The notes under the pieces were generated by a model. The model was not told the DNA's origin, did not search any database, and saw nothing but the letters and a program-made list of their open reading frames with translations. A DNA stretch of 64,000 nt from Paracoccus cavernae (GTDB lineage Bacteria; Pseudomonadota; Alphaproteobacteria; Rhodobacterales; Rhodobacteraceae), in the NCBI GenBank assembly GCA_030410095.1, contig JAUFRC010000001.1:1252501-1316500 (forward strand), in the 5' to 3' direction. Made by a program: the position numbers and the translations under genes. Shown one piece after another: positions 30,617-39,166 of this stretch; the stretch's first letter is position 1, and each line of letters starts with the position of its first letter.

Positions 30617-31068
30617 AGGAGTTCATCATCGATAAAAACGTTGACGTTAATCCGCTTGACGCAGAGCACCCAAAGTATTTCTTTGACGACTTGAGGAAGT
30701 CGAAGAAAATAAGAATTGTATCAGGAGGAACAAATTACAAGAAAGAAATCATCAGCAAGAAGGCACTGAGGACGCTTTTCGCTGAGCTTCTGTCAGCCGG
30801 AAAAATCAGATCGGTTTCGAATGAAAGTGTGGACAGACACGAAACCGACCTCATGAGCAGAATCATTGAAGTTATGAAATCATGTCCGCAGGAATGCGAT
30901 GATCCCCATATTGTCGCCCTCGCTCATGTAAGTGGCTGCTTGAACATCGTGACGAAAGACAAGCGCATGTCAGCTTGGCGCGATAAGGTTAGGAAGCAAA
31001 TTGGGCATGATTATTGTCCTGAACTTCGTTTGATAATGACCGAGGCAGCTTACAAGGACACTCTTTAG
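30613..31068 (+). CDS. PIN-like nuclease-domain partner of the ATPase
   Basis: 151 residues, intact, TTG start coupled to the ATPase (TTGA overlap after correction), with GAGG seven bases upstream. The N-terminal strand EFIIDKNVD supplies D7; later QECDDPHIVALAHVSGCLNI and TKDKRM supply D96/D97 and D116. This spacing is typical of PIN domains, which are Mg-dependent RNases or DNases. Paired with an ATPase it suggests a sensor-effector anti-phage or abortive-infection system. The stop overlaps that of the converging HNH gene by two bases. Confidence 0.6.
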   Translation: MKEFIIDKNVDVNPLDAEHPKYFFDDLRKSKKIRIVSGGTNYKKEIISKKALRTLFAELLSAGKIRSVSNESVDRHETDLMSRIIEVMKSCPQECDDPHIVALAHVSGCLNIVTKDKRMSAWRDKVRKQIGHDYCPELRLIMTEAAYKDTL

Positions 31069-31417
31069 AAAAACGCGCCATTTTCAACCCGCTCCACCCT
31101 CTGCTTGTCCCTGTCATGGCAGGGCTTGCAGAGCGCTTGCAGGTTGTTCCAGTCCCAAAACAAAGCCTTATCGCCCCGATGCGGCTTGATATGGTCGACA
31201 ACCTGCGCATCAACGCCGCAGAACGCACAGAACGGATGAAGGCGCAGGAACTCGGCCCGCGCCTTTTCCCATTCCCTTGTATAGCCGCGCTGGCGCTGTT
31301 CGGGCGGGTGCGGTCAAAGCGGCGCTTGCGTTCACGCTGACGTTCGATCTGGCAGGCGCACAACACACCTGCCGGAACGATAGCACCGCAAGAGCAAAGG
31401 CGGGGCGGCTTCGGCAC
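31065..31417 (-). CDS. HNH endonuclease, frameshifted
   Basis: About 118 residues after one shift near 31307. The N-terminus has a Cys cluster (CSCGAIVPAGVLCAC) and a basic helix (RQRERKRRFDR). The HNH core follows: HPFCAFCG, VVDHIKPHRGDKALFWDWNN, LQALCKPCHDR, with zinc-binding cysteines. In HK97-type phages this nuclease works with terminase during packaging and is encoded just before it, yet here no terminase is present and the gene is downstream of gpI. Confidence 0.85.
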
Positions 31418-31418
31418 G

Positions 31419-32015
31419 TCAGACCTCTTTCGTTACGATATTGAGTGCGCCCGAAATCATGGTGCCGCCGGTCCAGACATGCCCGTAGATGATCGGAACA
31501 ATACCGCCCTCTCGGGTCGTGTTCTGCGGACCCGTCATGGTGAAGGACTTGGTATCATCAGGGCTTTTCATCTCGGGTGCGAGCAAGGATGAAACACCCG
31601 TCAGCAACATGCCCGAACCCATTGTCCCAGCCAGCGCACCGACATTCAGACTGCCACCGCTAAGGAAGGCTGTGCCTGCCAGCGGTGCGCCACCCGTCAC
31701 AGCCGAAAGCCCGAGCAGGGCGATTCCGGCGATGATTTTGCCGATACCGCCACGCTTGGAGCCGGCAATTACAGGGATGACGTGCAGGGACTGATTGCCA
31801 AGCTTGAGACCGGGCATGTCAACCTCAGCTATTTCCATACCGTCGCGGGCCGTCTTACCGATCACGACGCGAAAGTAACCAAGGCGAAGCTCGCGCGTGA
31901 TGCGTGGAAAGTTCGCTATCAGAGCTTGGAATGCCTCGATTGCCTCATCAATGACAAAGCGATGATGACGGCCAAATTCCTTGCCGAGCGAGCCGTGCAG
32001 GTAGACGTTATTCAT
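31419..32015 (-). CDS. Lambda gpI-like tail assembly protein
   Basis: About 198 residues, intact. The start MNNVYLHGSLGKEFGRHHRF is the ubiquitin-like N-terminus of the gpI family; then AFQALIANFPR, HVIPVIAGSKRGGIGKIIAG, a Gly/Ala/Ser-rich hydrophobic stretch and the late VPIIYGHVWTGGTMISGAL. gpI acts late in assembly of lambda-type tail tips. An in-frame ATG exists at 32027. The usual partners gpK, gpL and gpJ are not here. Confidence 0.85.
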   Translation of the reverse strand: MNNVYLHGSLGKEFGRHHRFVIDEAIEAFQALIANFPRITRELRLGYFRVVIGKTARDGMEIAEVDMPGLKLGNQSLHVIPVIAGSKRGGIGKIIAGIALLGLSAVTGGAPLAGTAFLSGGSLNVGALAGTMGSGMLLTGVSSLLAPEMKSPDDTKSFTMTGPQNTTREGGIVPIIYGHVWTGGTMISGALNIVTKEV

Positions 32016-32081
32016 TTGGGATCTCATTTAACGGTTGCCTGCTTGATCCATACGCCGGGGCGGACGGTTCATCCGGCAGGA

Positions 32082-32685
32082 TCAGGCATTATGTCGGGCT
32101 TTGAGCGCTTGCAGGCCCGCGCGGTCGAACTCGGGATCAAGACCGGCCTCTAGGTTCGCTTGGCGTTCGGCTTGGCTCATGCGGTGCTGTTTCTTGCCGC
32201 CTTCGCCTGCCATCATCAGCAGGCGGTCAGATTCTGCCTCAAGCGCTGCGATGATCTCGGCAACGCTGGCTTGCCAGACTTCGGACGGTGGCCAGTGCAG
32301 GAAGCTGGTCGCCTGACAGAACAACTGCTTGAAGAACTCCGATAGCGGAATTTGCGGGCCGGTGGCGCTGCCCTGTCCCTCGCGCTGTGACGGCATCACG
32401 ATTGCCGCCAGCACATCAAGGCAAGCCGCCTGCGCCCGACCAAGGAATTGCGCAAGCGGCTTGTCGGAGAGGGACGCCAGAAGGGATAGCGCCCCGTCCT
32501 GTCCGTCGCGGTGGCGAGGATCACCGCACGGATTCCAGAATAGGATTGACGCATGAGGCTTTCCCATGCGCCGGAGATGCCGCCCGGAAGGTCATCCAGG
32601 CGACGGCAGCCCGCAAAGACGCCCGCAGCGTCACGACATGGGTGCCGTGGCGCAGGGTCGTTTCATATGCGGGCTGCAAGGTCAT
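32082..32685 (-). CDS. Phage tail assembly chaperone-like protein, frameshifted
   Basis: About 201 residues. The N-terminal part (ETTLRHGTHVVTLRASLRAA, then LDDLPGG) and the C-terminal part (IPLSEFFKQLFCQATSFLHW, PPSEVWQASVAEIIAALEAE) resemble the two kinds of GTA-like tail chaperones (Phage_TAC types), here in one gene. A shift near 32600 and a second near 32535 join the pieces. The start overlaps the capsid stop (TAATG). The family call is moderate; an unrelated structural protein is the alternative. Confidence 0.5.
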
Positions 32686-34225
32686 TAGACAGCCATAACA
32701 AGCTTGCGGAAGGCCGCAGGGCGCACAACAGCCGCACCAACGCGACGGCGGGCGTGGTAGCGCATCAGGCCGTCAATGCGGACGCTGTAGGGGTCGGCAA
32801 GCACAGCCATCTCGATGCGGTCATAGATGCGATAGCCGCGCTTGAAATCGCCAAAGATGATCGGCTGCGCATCGGCGGCAACGTCATCCATATCGACAGC
32901 CTCGACCACCGGACGGCCCAGAATGGTCTCGGGCTGGCCCGCCTGATAGGACGGCTGCCACAGATAGTTGCCGTGGCCGTCTTTCAAAGTGCGGATCGCG
33001 GCCAAGGTGCTGCCGTTCATCACCCAAGATCCAGCCGCGCGGTAGGTCGCGGGCAGGCTATACATCATCGCAATCAGCGAATCCGCCAACAGGTCGGTTG
33101 CATGGGCGTTGTTGTGGGTGGCGATTTCGGTGTTTGCCATGAAGCCGGACGGCTCAAGCGCGGTGCTGCCCTTCACGAAGGAAAGGGCCTCTTTCTGGCC
33201 AAAGTCCTCGGCAAGCGCCAAGTTGACTTCGGAAAGCACGTTGGCGCTATCCTCGGCCAGTTGCAGCGACAGGTCGACAAAGGTGGCGATTTCCTTCACG
33301 TCGATTTCGGCTTGGTCAAAGGTCGGCTGGCTTGCCGTGCGCTTGGTCGTTTCACCAACCCAGACAGCATTTGTGATGCCGGTGCGGTGCGGAAGGATCA
33401 TTTTAGCAGCCGGTGCAGGGCGCACATCGGCAATCGCACGGATCGGGCTGAACTCCACCAGATTGCGAATAAACTCGCCGCTGACTTCCTCGGGCGCAAG
33501 GACGTGGTTCGCGGTGTCGCTGGCCGTGGTCAGCGCCTTGGCATCGGTGCTGCCGGTGCGCAGGTATTCCACGAATGCCTTTTTCTCGCTCGCATCGTCT
33601 TGGATGATTGCCGGTGCGCCAAGGCGGTTGCCCTTCGCTTCGAGGTGATCGAGCCGCGACAGCACCGCGCCAAACGCCTTTGCATCAATCGAGGCCGCAT
33701 CATTGGCGGTTTCGGCTTTCTGGGCCAGTTCTTCATTTTCCATGTCAACACTTTCACTGGTTACGGAATGGGATTTTACAGCGGTGATCCGCGCTTGCGG
33801 ATGAACCGGATTCTTGCAGATAGAGATTTCGGTGATCGGCACCGACTTAAAGAGCCGCTTGCCATCGGGCAGGCGTTGAAAGAGCGCGTTCTTGAAGCTG
33901 ATGGACAGGCCCGAAATTGCCCCTGCCTTGATATAGCGGTGCGCGGATTTCGCGGGGTCGATGCCTTCGACAAAAGCCGCCCTTTGACCTCAAGGCCATC
34001 GGCGGTTTCCGTGAAGCTTTCCCAGATACCGACAACCTGGCTCTGGTCATGCTCCATGCAGATCGGCAGGGCATCGGGGATGATGAACGCACCCGGTTCG
34101 ATCATGTCGCCAACGCTATCGGGGCCGGAGAAAGGCCAAGCGATACCCTGCACAATGCCGGTGTCGGCAACGGAAAGCTGGGCTTTGGTTTCGATCAGGT
34201 CCAGCGTTTCGAGGTTATCAGCCAT
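32685..34225 (-). CDS. Prohead protease fused in frame to HK97-type major capsid protein, one frameshift
   Basis: Protease part (residues 1 to about 160): AWPFSGPDSVGDMIEPGAF, a His/Ser pair region MEHDQSQVVGIW, GAISGLSISFKN and VPITEISICKNPVHPQARI. Capsid part: a coiled-coil scaffold (EELAQKAETAND...), then VLAPEEVSGEFIRNLVEFSP, PHRTGITNAVWVGETTKRTA, FGQKEALSFVKGS and the HK97 fold to the end. A missing T near 33973 breaks the protease; after repair no stop separates the two parts. An internal ATG at 33743 (MENEELAQ) lacks a good ribosome-binding site, so a true fusion of about 513 residues is likely. Confidence 0.8.
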
Positions 34226-34538
34226 TGGCCTGCACCTCATCAACGCCTAGCCAGCGGGCGGCAAGGATTTCGGTTGCGAGCGGCAGCACCTCGGCAATCG
34301 GGCGGTTGCGGGCGTAGCTGTTCACCAGCCGCTCGGCCTCTTGGGGGTTTGCGCCGCCGCCGATCAGGCCCAGCCGGATAACCTCGGCCAGATCGCCCAG
34401 CTTGAACGCCTGCGCCATGAGGCGCTGAAACAAGGTGCCGATGCCCGTGCCGGTCGTGGTTTCCAGTTCCGTGACTAGTTCGTCGGTCAGGGTAAAGGGG
34501 CGCTCTTTGTCGCCGAAAAACACGGTCGCGGTGATCAT
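34218..34538 (-). CDS. GTA gp10-like tail tube/chaperone protein (Phage_TAC_11 type)
   Basis: 106 residues, intact. ATVFFGDKERPFTLTDELVT, ELETTTGTGIGTLFQRL, then VIRLGLIGGGANPQEAERLV and a final helix match the gp10-like chaperone family of gene transfer agents. These are normally beside the tail tube and tape-measure genes, but here it stands between portal and protease. It overlaps both the upstream 44-residue gene (ATGA) and the protease start. Confidence 0.75.
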   Translation of the reverse strand: MITATVFFGDKERPFTLTDELVTELETTTGTGIGTLFQRLMAQAFKLGDLAEVIRLGLIGGGANPQEAERLVNSYARNRPIAEVLPLATEILAARWLGVDEVQANG

Positions 34539-34669
34539 GCTGCACCATTGGCGGGCAGTCCGATCAGGCCGCGCAACTCGGCAGCGGTCAGCACACCGGC
34601 ATTGACCAAGGCCAAGGCGATTTCCAGCGCCGCCAGCATTTCGAGCGGGCTTTGGGTCGTGTCATTCAT
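34535..34669 (-). CDS. 44-residue small gene between portal and chaperone
   Basis: Encodes MNDTTQSPLEMLAALEIALA and ends LRGLIGLPANGAA. The start overlaps the portal stop (TGATG) and the stop overlaps the next start (ATGA), which argues strongly that it is translated. One amphipathic helix is evident; no family recognised. Confidence 0.6.
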   Translation of the reverse strand: MNDTTQSPLEMLAALEIALALVNAGVLTAAELRGLIGLPANGAA

Positions 34670-35873
34670 CAGGGATTCCTTCGGGGATGCGGGCGCGGTC
34701 GTGCCGCCCGAGGTGGTGTAGGGATTGGCGAGTTCGTCGCCATCGGGTGCGGCGGAAGGTTCAACCCGTGGCGCACATCGTTTGGCGACATGGCGCGCAT
34801 GGCGATAAACTGGCTATACGCTGTGGCTTGCGCGACGAAATCGACAGAGAGCACCGCCTTGGGCTCTGCTTCGACTTTGATTTCGTCGTGATCCGCTGGC
34901 GAAAACAAAGCGCGCGCATAGGCGGCTTTCCATCTAGCGAGCCAAGGCAACATCGTGAATTGCATGAATTGAAGCGCAAGCTGTTCGGTATTCGCCATTG
35001 TCCCGTGGCTCAACTCCCACAGCATTGTGGTAGGGATACGAAAGACCCGTGCGATCTCGCGGATTTGCTCGATCCGGTTATTAAAGAACTCAGCGTCGGT
35101 GTTGCTGGTGGCGAGAGGGAAATACTTGACGCCTTTGTCAAAAATCGCCGGTCGCCCCGCTGCCTCGCCGGTGTGACCATCTTGGAAGGCTTTCAGGATA
35201 TTCTGGGCCTCATCGGCTAGTAGCTTGTCATCCGTCGCCAGATAGCCACCGGGACGCCCGGAGCGGCTGTGCCAATTGGCAAGGTGGCGCTCGGAAGCCA
35301 GAGCAAGGCCAATGGCTTCCCTGCCGTGGTCAATCGGGCTGATGCCGTCCAAAGTGCTGATATGCAGGATTTCGGTGAACGGCAGAACCGTAGTTCCGCC
35401 ATTCTTCAACTCAATGCGGTATGAAGGTTCGCCGTAATCGTCACGTTCGATTGTTACCGCAGAAGGCGCGATGCGCAAAAGTTCAATCGGGTGCCCTTGG
35501 TTGTTCCGCGCGACCTGCGCGAAGCCGTTGCCGGTCAGCAGGGCATCAAAGGTCAGTTGCCCGCGCAGTTCTCCGGCTGATGTCCAACCGTTTGCCCGCT
35601 TGTGAATCAGCTTATATGCGCGGTGATCGCGCTGGATCTCGTCCGTTACCTCTTTGTGCAGCTTGAATGGAATAACAGCGCAGGCTTCCGAAATGAACCC
35701 GACAGCGCAGGCAACGGCAGGGACGCGCAAGGCGGTGGCGCTGGTGACTGTGACGCCGGATCGCACCGGCAGCCCAGCGAACAGGCCGAAAGCCTCGGGG
35801 CTGGTCAGCGTCACCGCCTTGATTCGGTGACGCCCTGCCCGAACAAGCGGGCAAGGCGCTGGGTGATACTCAT
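34669..35873 (-). CDS. HK97-type phage portal protein, one frameshift near the start
   Basis: The portal ring docks terminase and tail. Reconstruction gives about 401 residues starting MSITQRLARLFGQGVTESR (ATG at 35873); a single-base loss near 35820 shifts into the long frame. Family motifs include VTVTSATALRVPAVACAVGF, LLTGNGFAQVARN, ILHISTLDGISPIDHGREAI, WHSRSGRPGGYLA and RVFRIPTTMLWE. It begins the first structural operon of the element. Confidence 0.9.
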
Positions 35874-35882
35874 TAACAAAAC

Positions 35883-35920
35883 ACTCGCAACACTTGGTTA
35901 TGTAATAACATAACATATCA
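35883..35920 (-). promoter_or_regulatory. Duplicated upstream motif, copy at the portal operon
   Basis: GTTATGT-aata-ACATAAC (35897-35914) is a perfect 7-bp inverted repeat, followed on the minus strand by AGTGTTGCGAGT, 12 bases identical to the copy at the gp6 gene start. It lies 10-50 bases upstream of the portal ATG. A late-gene operator/promoter is the simplest reading. Confidence 0.55.
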
Positions 35921-35953
35921 ATGAATCGCGCCGCAAGCGATATTGTTCTGCTT

Positions 35954-37522
35954 TTATTCGGTCAGGTTGTAAGCGGGCAGAAGATCAATCACGCGGGCCT
36001 TGGCGATCAAGGAAACGTCGCCGTATTCATCCGAAGCCGTGCGCCCAGCGTGGCCTTGGATGCCATCGACTACGCGCATATCCGCCCCGAGATCGCGGGT
36101 CACCGTCTTGAAGCGATGCCGCCAAGCATGTGAAGGCTGAACGCCGTCGGGCTTGATCTCATTCAGCCGCAGCCAGTCTGCAATCTGGTTCGACATACGT
36201 TGCGCCTTGGCGGCAAATTTGTCGGGGTCTTTGCCGTTATGGAAAAGCGGCCCCTGCCCTGCTTGCTCGACAAACTGAATGAAGCCTTCCGTGACGATTT
36301 GACTGTGCAACGGCACATCCCGATAGTGCCCCGCCTTCATGGTGCCTGCCTCGGGCGTCACGCGCAAAACCCAGCGCTCGCCCTCTTTGCGCACATCCTC
36401 TTTCCGTAGCTGGGTGATTTCTGAAACCCTCGCCCCAGTAAAAGCGCAGATCAAAGGAACCCAGCGTTTGGCGTTGACGGATTCCGGCGTCTCTCGAACC
36501 CGCCCGAACTCATCTTCCTTCGGCTGGTAGGTTCGCGAAGCTTTCAGCACGGCCACGGCCTCAGCATCGGTATAACCGGCCTCTCTGGTGCGCTGACGCT
36601 TCGGCTTGGGCTGCTTGACGGTTCCCGCGACGTTCTCGGGCAAGCGTTCGTTCTCATAGGCCCAGAGGAACAGAGACCGCACCGCCGAAAGATACACATC
36701 ATTGACCGTCTTTGCGGCAAGGCGCGTCAGAAGGTGGTCGCGCCATTCAAGCAGGTCTTTCTTTGTGATCTTCCGTGCATCCCCATGTTTGAGGAACTTG
36801 CGCAAATCATCAATCACCCCATGCGCTCGCTTGCCTTTGTCCTTCATGAAACCGGCAGCGGTTCGAGATTTGATATAATCGTTCAGCAGCTTGGCAAGAC
36901 TGACCGGCTCCGGCTCATCTTCCGCCGCCCGTGCATTCGCCAGAATGGGCGCGCTAGGCTGGCCGGTGAAGTCGCCTTCATCACGCTCCACGAAACGAGA
37001 AAGGGCTTCTAGCTCGGCTGAACAAAGCGCACAGGCTATAGTGCGCCACTCATCGGAACCCGCCTGTGCATCAAGGTTGCCTGATGCACGAAAGCGCTCG
37101 ATCCGCTCGCCCATAAGATCGGCCAGTTCCTGATTGCTTAACCGGCCCGCGACCCCTGCCCGCAGATGGGCGACGTAATGGTCATTGATACCGACCGCAG
37201 AATAAGCAGGGTTGCCCCGCAATTGCTCATCCAGCACCAAGCGCTGATTGTAATGGCTAAGGGCGATCTGGTCCGGTGCCAGTGGATAGCGCGCAAGCGC
37301 CACACTGGGCACCACCTGCCCCGCCTTCCGCTCGGCCAAGCCGATTTCGTGTTGAAGCTTGGCAATCGCACCGGGCAACAATTTGGTTGCGGTGCGCCGA
37401 TCAGGCCCCAGAGGTTCCCGCAGTTCGGTCTTGCCGATAAGCTTGCGCAGGTCTTTCGGCACCACCAGACGGGCAAAGAATCTGCCGTCGCGGTTCAAAA
37501 GATATTGCTGTTTCCGTGCCAT
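35954..37522 (-). CDS. Tyrosine-recombinase integrase
   Basis: Catalyses site-specific integration and excision at tRNA-Val. The intact protein (522 residues from MARKQQYLLNRDGR) has a DUF6538-like N-terminus, a core-binding SAM-like domain (SLAKLLNDYIKSRTAAG, KKDLLEWRDHL) and a catalytic domain with Arg in AFTGARVSEITQL, HAWRHRFKT, GHAGRTASDEYGDVS (His and nucleophilic Tyr). It ends the element's minus strand next to attR, reading away from the tRNA. In-frame starts exist upstream (37534, 37579). Confidence 0.93.
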   Translation of the reverse strand: MARKQQYLLNRDGRFFARLVVPKDLRKLIGKTELREPLGPDRRTATKLLPGAIAKLQHEIGLAERKAGQVVPSVALARYPLAPDQIALSHYNQRLVLDEQLRGNPAYSAVGINDHYVAHLRAGVAGRLSNQELADLMGERIERFRASGNLDAQAGSDEWRTIACALCSAELEALSRFVERDEGDFTGQPSAPILANARAAEDEPEPVSLAKLLNDYIKSRTAAGFMKDKGKRAHGVIDDLRKFLKHGDARKITKKDLLEWRDHLLTRLAAKTVNDVYLSAVRSLFLWAYENERLPENVAGTVKQPKPKRQRTREAGYTDAEAVAVLKASRTYQPKEDEFGRVRETPESVNAKRWVPLICAFTGARVSEITQLRKEDVRKEGERWVLRVTPEAGTMKAGHYRDVPLHSQIVTEGFIQFVEQAGQGPLFHNGKDPDKFAAKAQRMSNQIADWLRLNEIKPDGVQPSHAWRHRFKTVTRDLGADMRVVDGIQGHAGRTASDEYGDVSLIAKARVIDLLPAYNLTE

Positions 37523-37571
37523 CACATCGCCCATTTTGTAACAGGTCTTGTAACGGAAGATTGTGAGAAAG

Positions 37572-37606
37572 CCCAGCAATACAAGGGAATTATAGCAATT
37601 GCTGGG
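37572..37606. repeat. Inverted repeat beside attR
   Basis: CCCAGCAAT (37572-37580) and ATTGCTGGG (37598-37606) are perfect 9-bp arms, ending one base before the attachment repeat. No copy exists at attL. Candidate integrase or excisionase arm site, or a hairpin acting on the tRNA or int transcript. Confidence 0.5.
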
Positions 37607-37607
37607 A

Positions 37608-37689
<82 letters not shown>

Positions 37690-37717
37690 GCCTGAAGCCG
37701 CTCTTAGAGCATGGGCT

Positions 37718-38131
37718 TTAGCCTTGCAAGACACCAGCTTGGCCAATGTGCAAAACAAATCCGCGGCCTGCGCCGAGGATCGGGTCGCGGCGCACCGGCA
37801 GGGGAAAGGGCGCGATCGCACCCGAACCGTTGTGAATATCGGGCCGCAGACCGCCGGGATAGGCGCCGATCACCTCGAAGTCGTCGGTGGCCTCGATCAG
37901 ACAATGGGCGCAGGCGGCGGGAATGACGATGGCGTCTCCGGCATGAACGGTCTCGACCCTACCCTGCGGTCCGTCGAACTGAAGCCGCGCCGCCCCTGAT
38001 ACCACGCCCAGAACCTCGTGGGTGTTCATGTGGTAATGGTGCCATTCATGAACGCTGCCCAGCCAATCGCCGCTCCAGCCGTTGAGCGCAAAGGTCATGC
38101 GGAACCATTGCGCGGCCGAAGGGCCGCGCAT
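37718..38131 (-). CDS. Cupin-domain protein (YjlB-like)
   Basis: About 137 residues. The cupin metal site is HEWHHYHMNTHEVLG, with the second motif AGDAIVIPAACAHCLIE. The strand GGLRPDIHNG and PFPLPVRRDP end resemble YjlB-type cupins. Family members are usually somewhat longer at the N-terminus, and no good start precedes the ATG at 38131, so the 5' end may be affected by a missing base. It starts 27 bases after the dehydrogenase stop. Confidence 0.65.
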   Translation of the reverse strand: MRGPSAAQWFRMTFALNGWSGDWLGSVHEWHHYHMNTHEVLGVVSGAARLQFDGPQGRVETVHAGDAIVIPAACAHCLIEATDDFEVIGAYPGGLRPDIHNGSGAIAPFPLPVRRDPILGAGRGFVLHIGQAGVLQG

Positions 38132-38157
38132 CGGTGGATGAGCGCCCCCGCCACCGC

Positions 38158-39023
38158 TTAGCGCCGCAGCCGCGCGATCAGCGAGGAAGTATCCCAGCGC
38201 CCGCCTCCCATGCCCTGCACCTCCTTGTAGAACTGGTCGACCAAAGCCGTCACCGGCAGGCTCGCACCGTTCTCGTTGGCGGTCGAAAGGCAAATTCCCA
38301 GATCTTTGCGCATCCAGTCCACCGCAAAGCCGAAATCGAAGCGGTTCTCGGCCATGGTCGCGTGACGGTTCTGCATCTGCCAGCTGCCGGCCGCGCCCTG
38401 ACTGATCACCTCGACGACATCCGTGATCGAAAGCCCCGCTTTCTCCGCAAAATGCAGCGATTCGAGAGGCCCTGAACCAGACCCGCAATCGCGATCTGGT
38501 TGCACATCTTGGCGAGCTGTCCCGCACCAACCGGCCCCATCAGACGGCAAATCCGCGCGTAAGCCGCAATCACCGGCTCGGCGCGGGCGTAATCGGCCGC
38601 CTCGCCGCCACACATGACCGAGAGCACGCCGTTCTCGGCGCCCGCCTGTCCGCCCGAAACCGGCGCATCGACAAAGGCCAGCCCTTTTTCGGCGGCAATC
38701 GCGGCCAGCTCGCGCGTGACCTGCGCCGAAACCGTGGTGTGATCGACATGGACCGCACCGGCCTTCATCCCCGCGAAGGCTCCGTCGGGCCCAAGGCAGA
38801 CCTGCCGCAGATCGTCGTCATTGCCGACGCAGCTCATGACGAAATCGGCGCCTTCGGCGGCTTTGGCGGCCGTCGACGCGCTTTCTCCGCCATGCTTTGC
38901 GACCCAGGCCTCGGCCTTGGCCGGTGTCCGGTTCCAGACCGTCACCTCATGCCCCTTGGCCACCAGATGTCCCGCCATCGGGAAACCCATCACCCCAAGC
39001 CCCAGAAATGCCACGCGCGCCAT
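38158..39023 (-). CDS. Beta-hydroxyacid dehydrogenase (3-hydroxyisobutyrate dehydrogenase family), frameshifted
   Basis: An NAD(P)-dependent oxidoreductase of about 288 residues. The Rossmann motif is GLGVMGFPMAGHL; the substrate-binding DAPVSGGQAGAENG and the catalytic-Lys region AGQLAKMCNQIAIAG are present. A shift near 38475 joins the C-terminal helical domain (WMRKDLGICLSTANENG). Family members act on 3-hydroxyisobutyrate, tartronate semialdehyde or related acids; the exact substrate is not deducible. Confidence 0.85.
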
Positions 39024-39166
39024 CTTGTCCTCGTTTTCTTTACCGAATCTTTATCGCTGGCGCGTTGATCTGTCGCACGCCCTGCCCTATCAACCGCTAA
39101 GATTTCCACCCAAGGACGCGCAGGTCAACCTCCTGCCGCCCCAGAACTCAGGATGCGCCCGAAACC

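Noticed and set aside
32520..32640. Programmed frameshift in the tail chaperone gene, as in lambda G/GT
   Set aside because: No slippery sequence of the usual type was seen, and single-base losses are everywhere in this window, so a technical shift is more likely.
32553..34250. 565-residue open frame on the plus strand
   Set aside because: Antisense to the protease-capsid gene, which has clear HK97 motifs.
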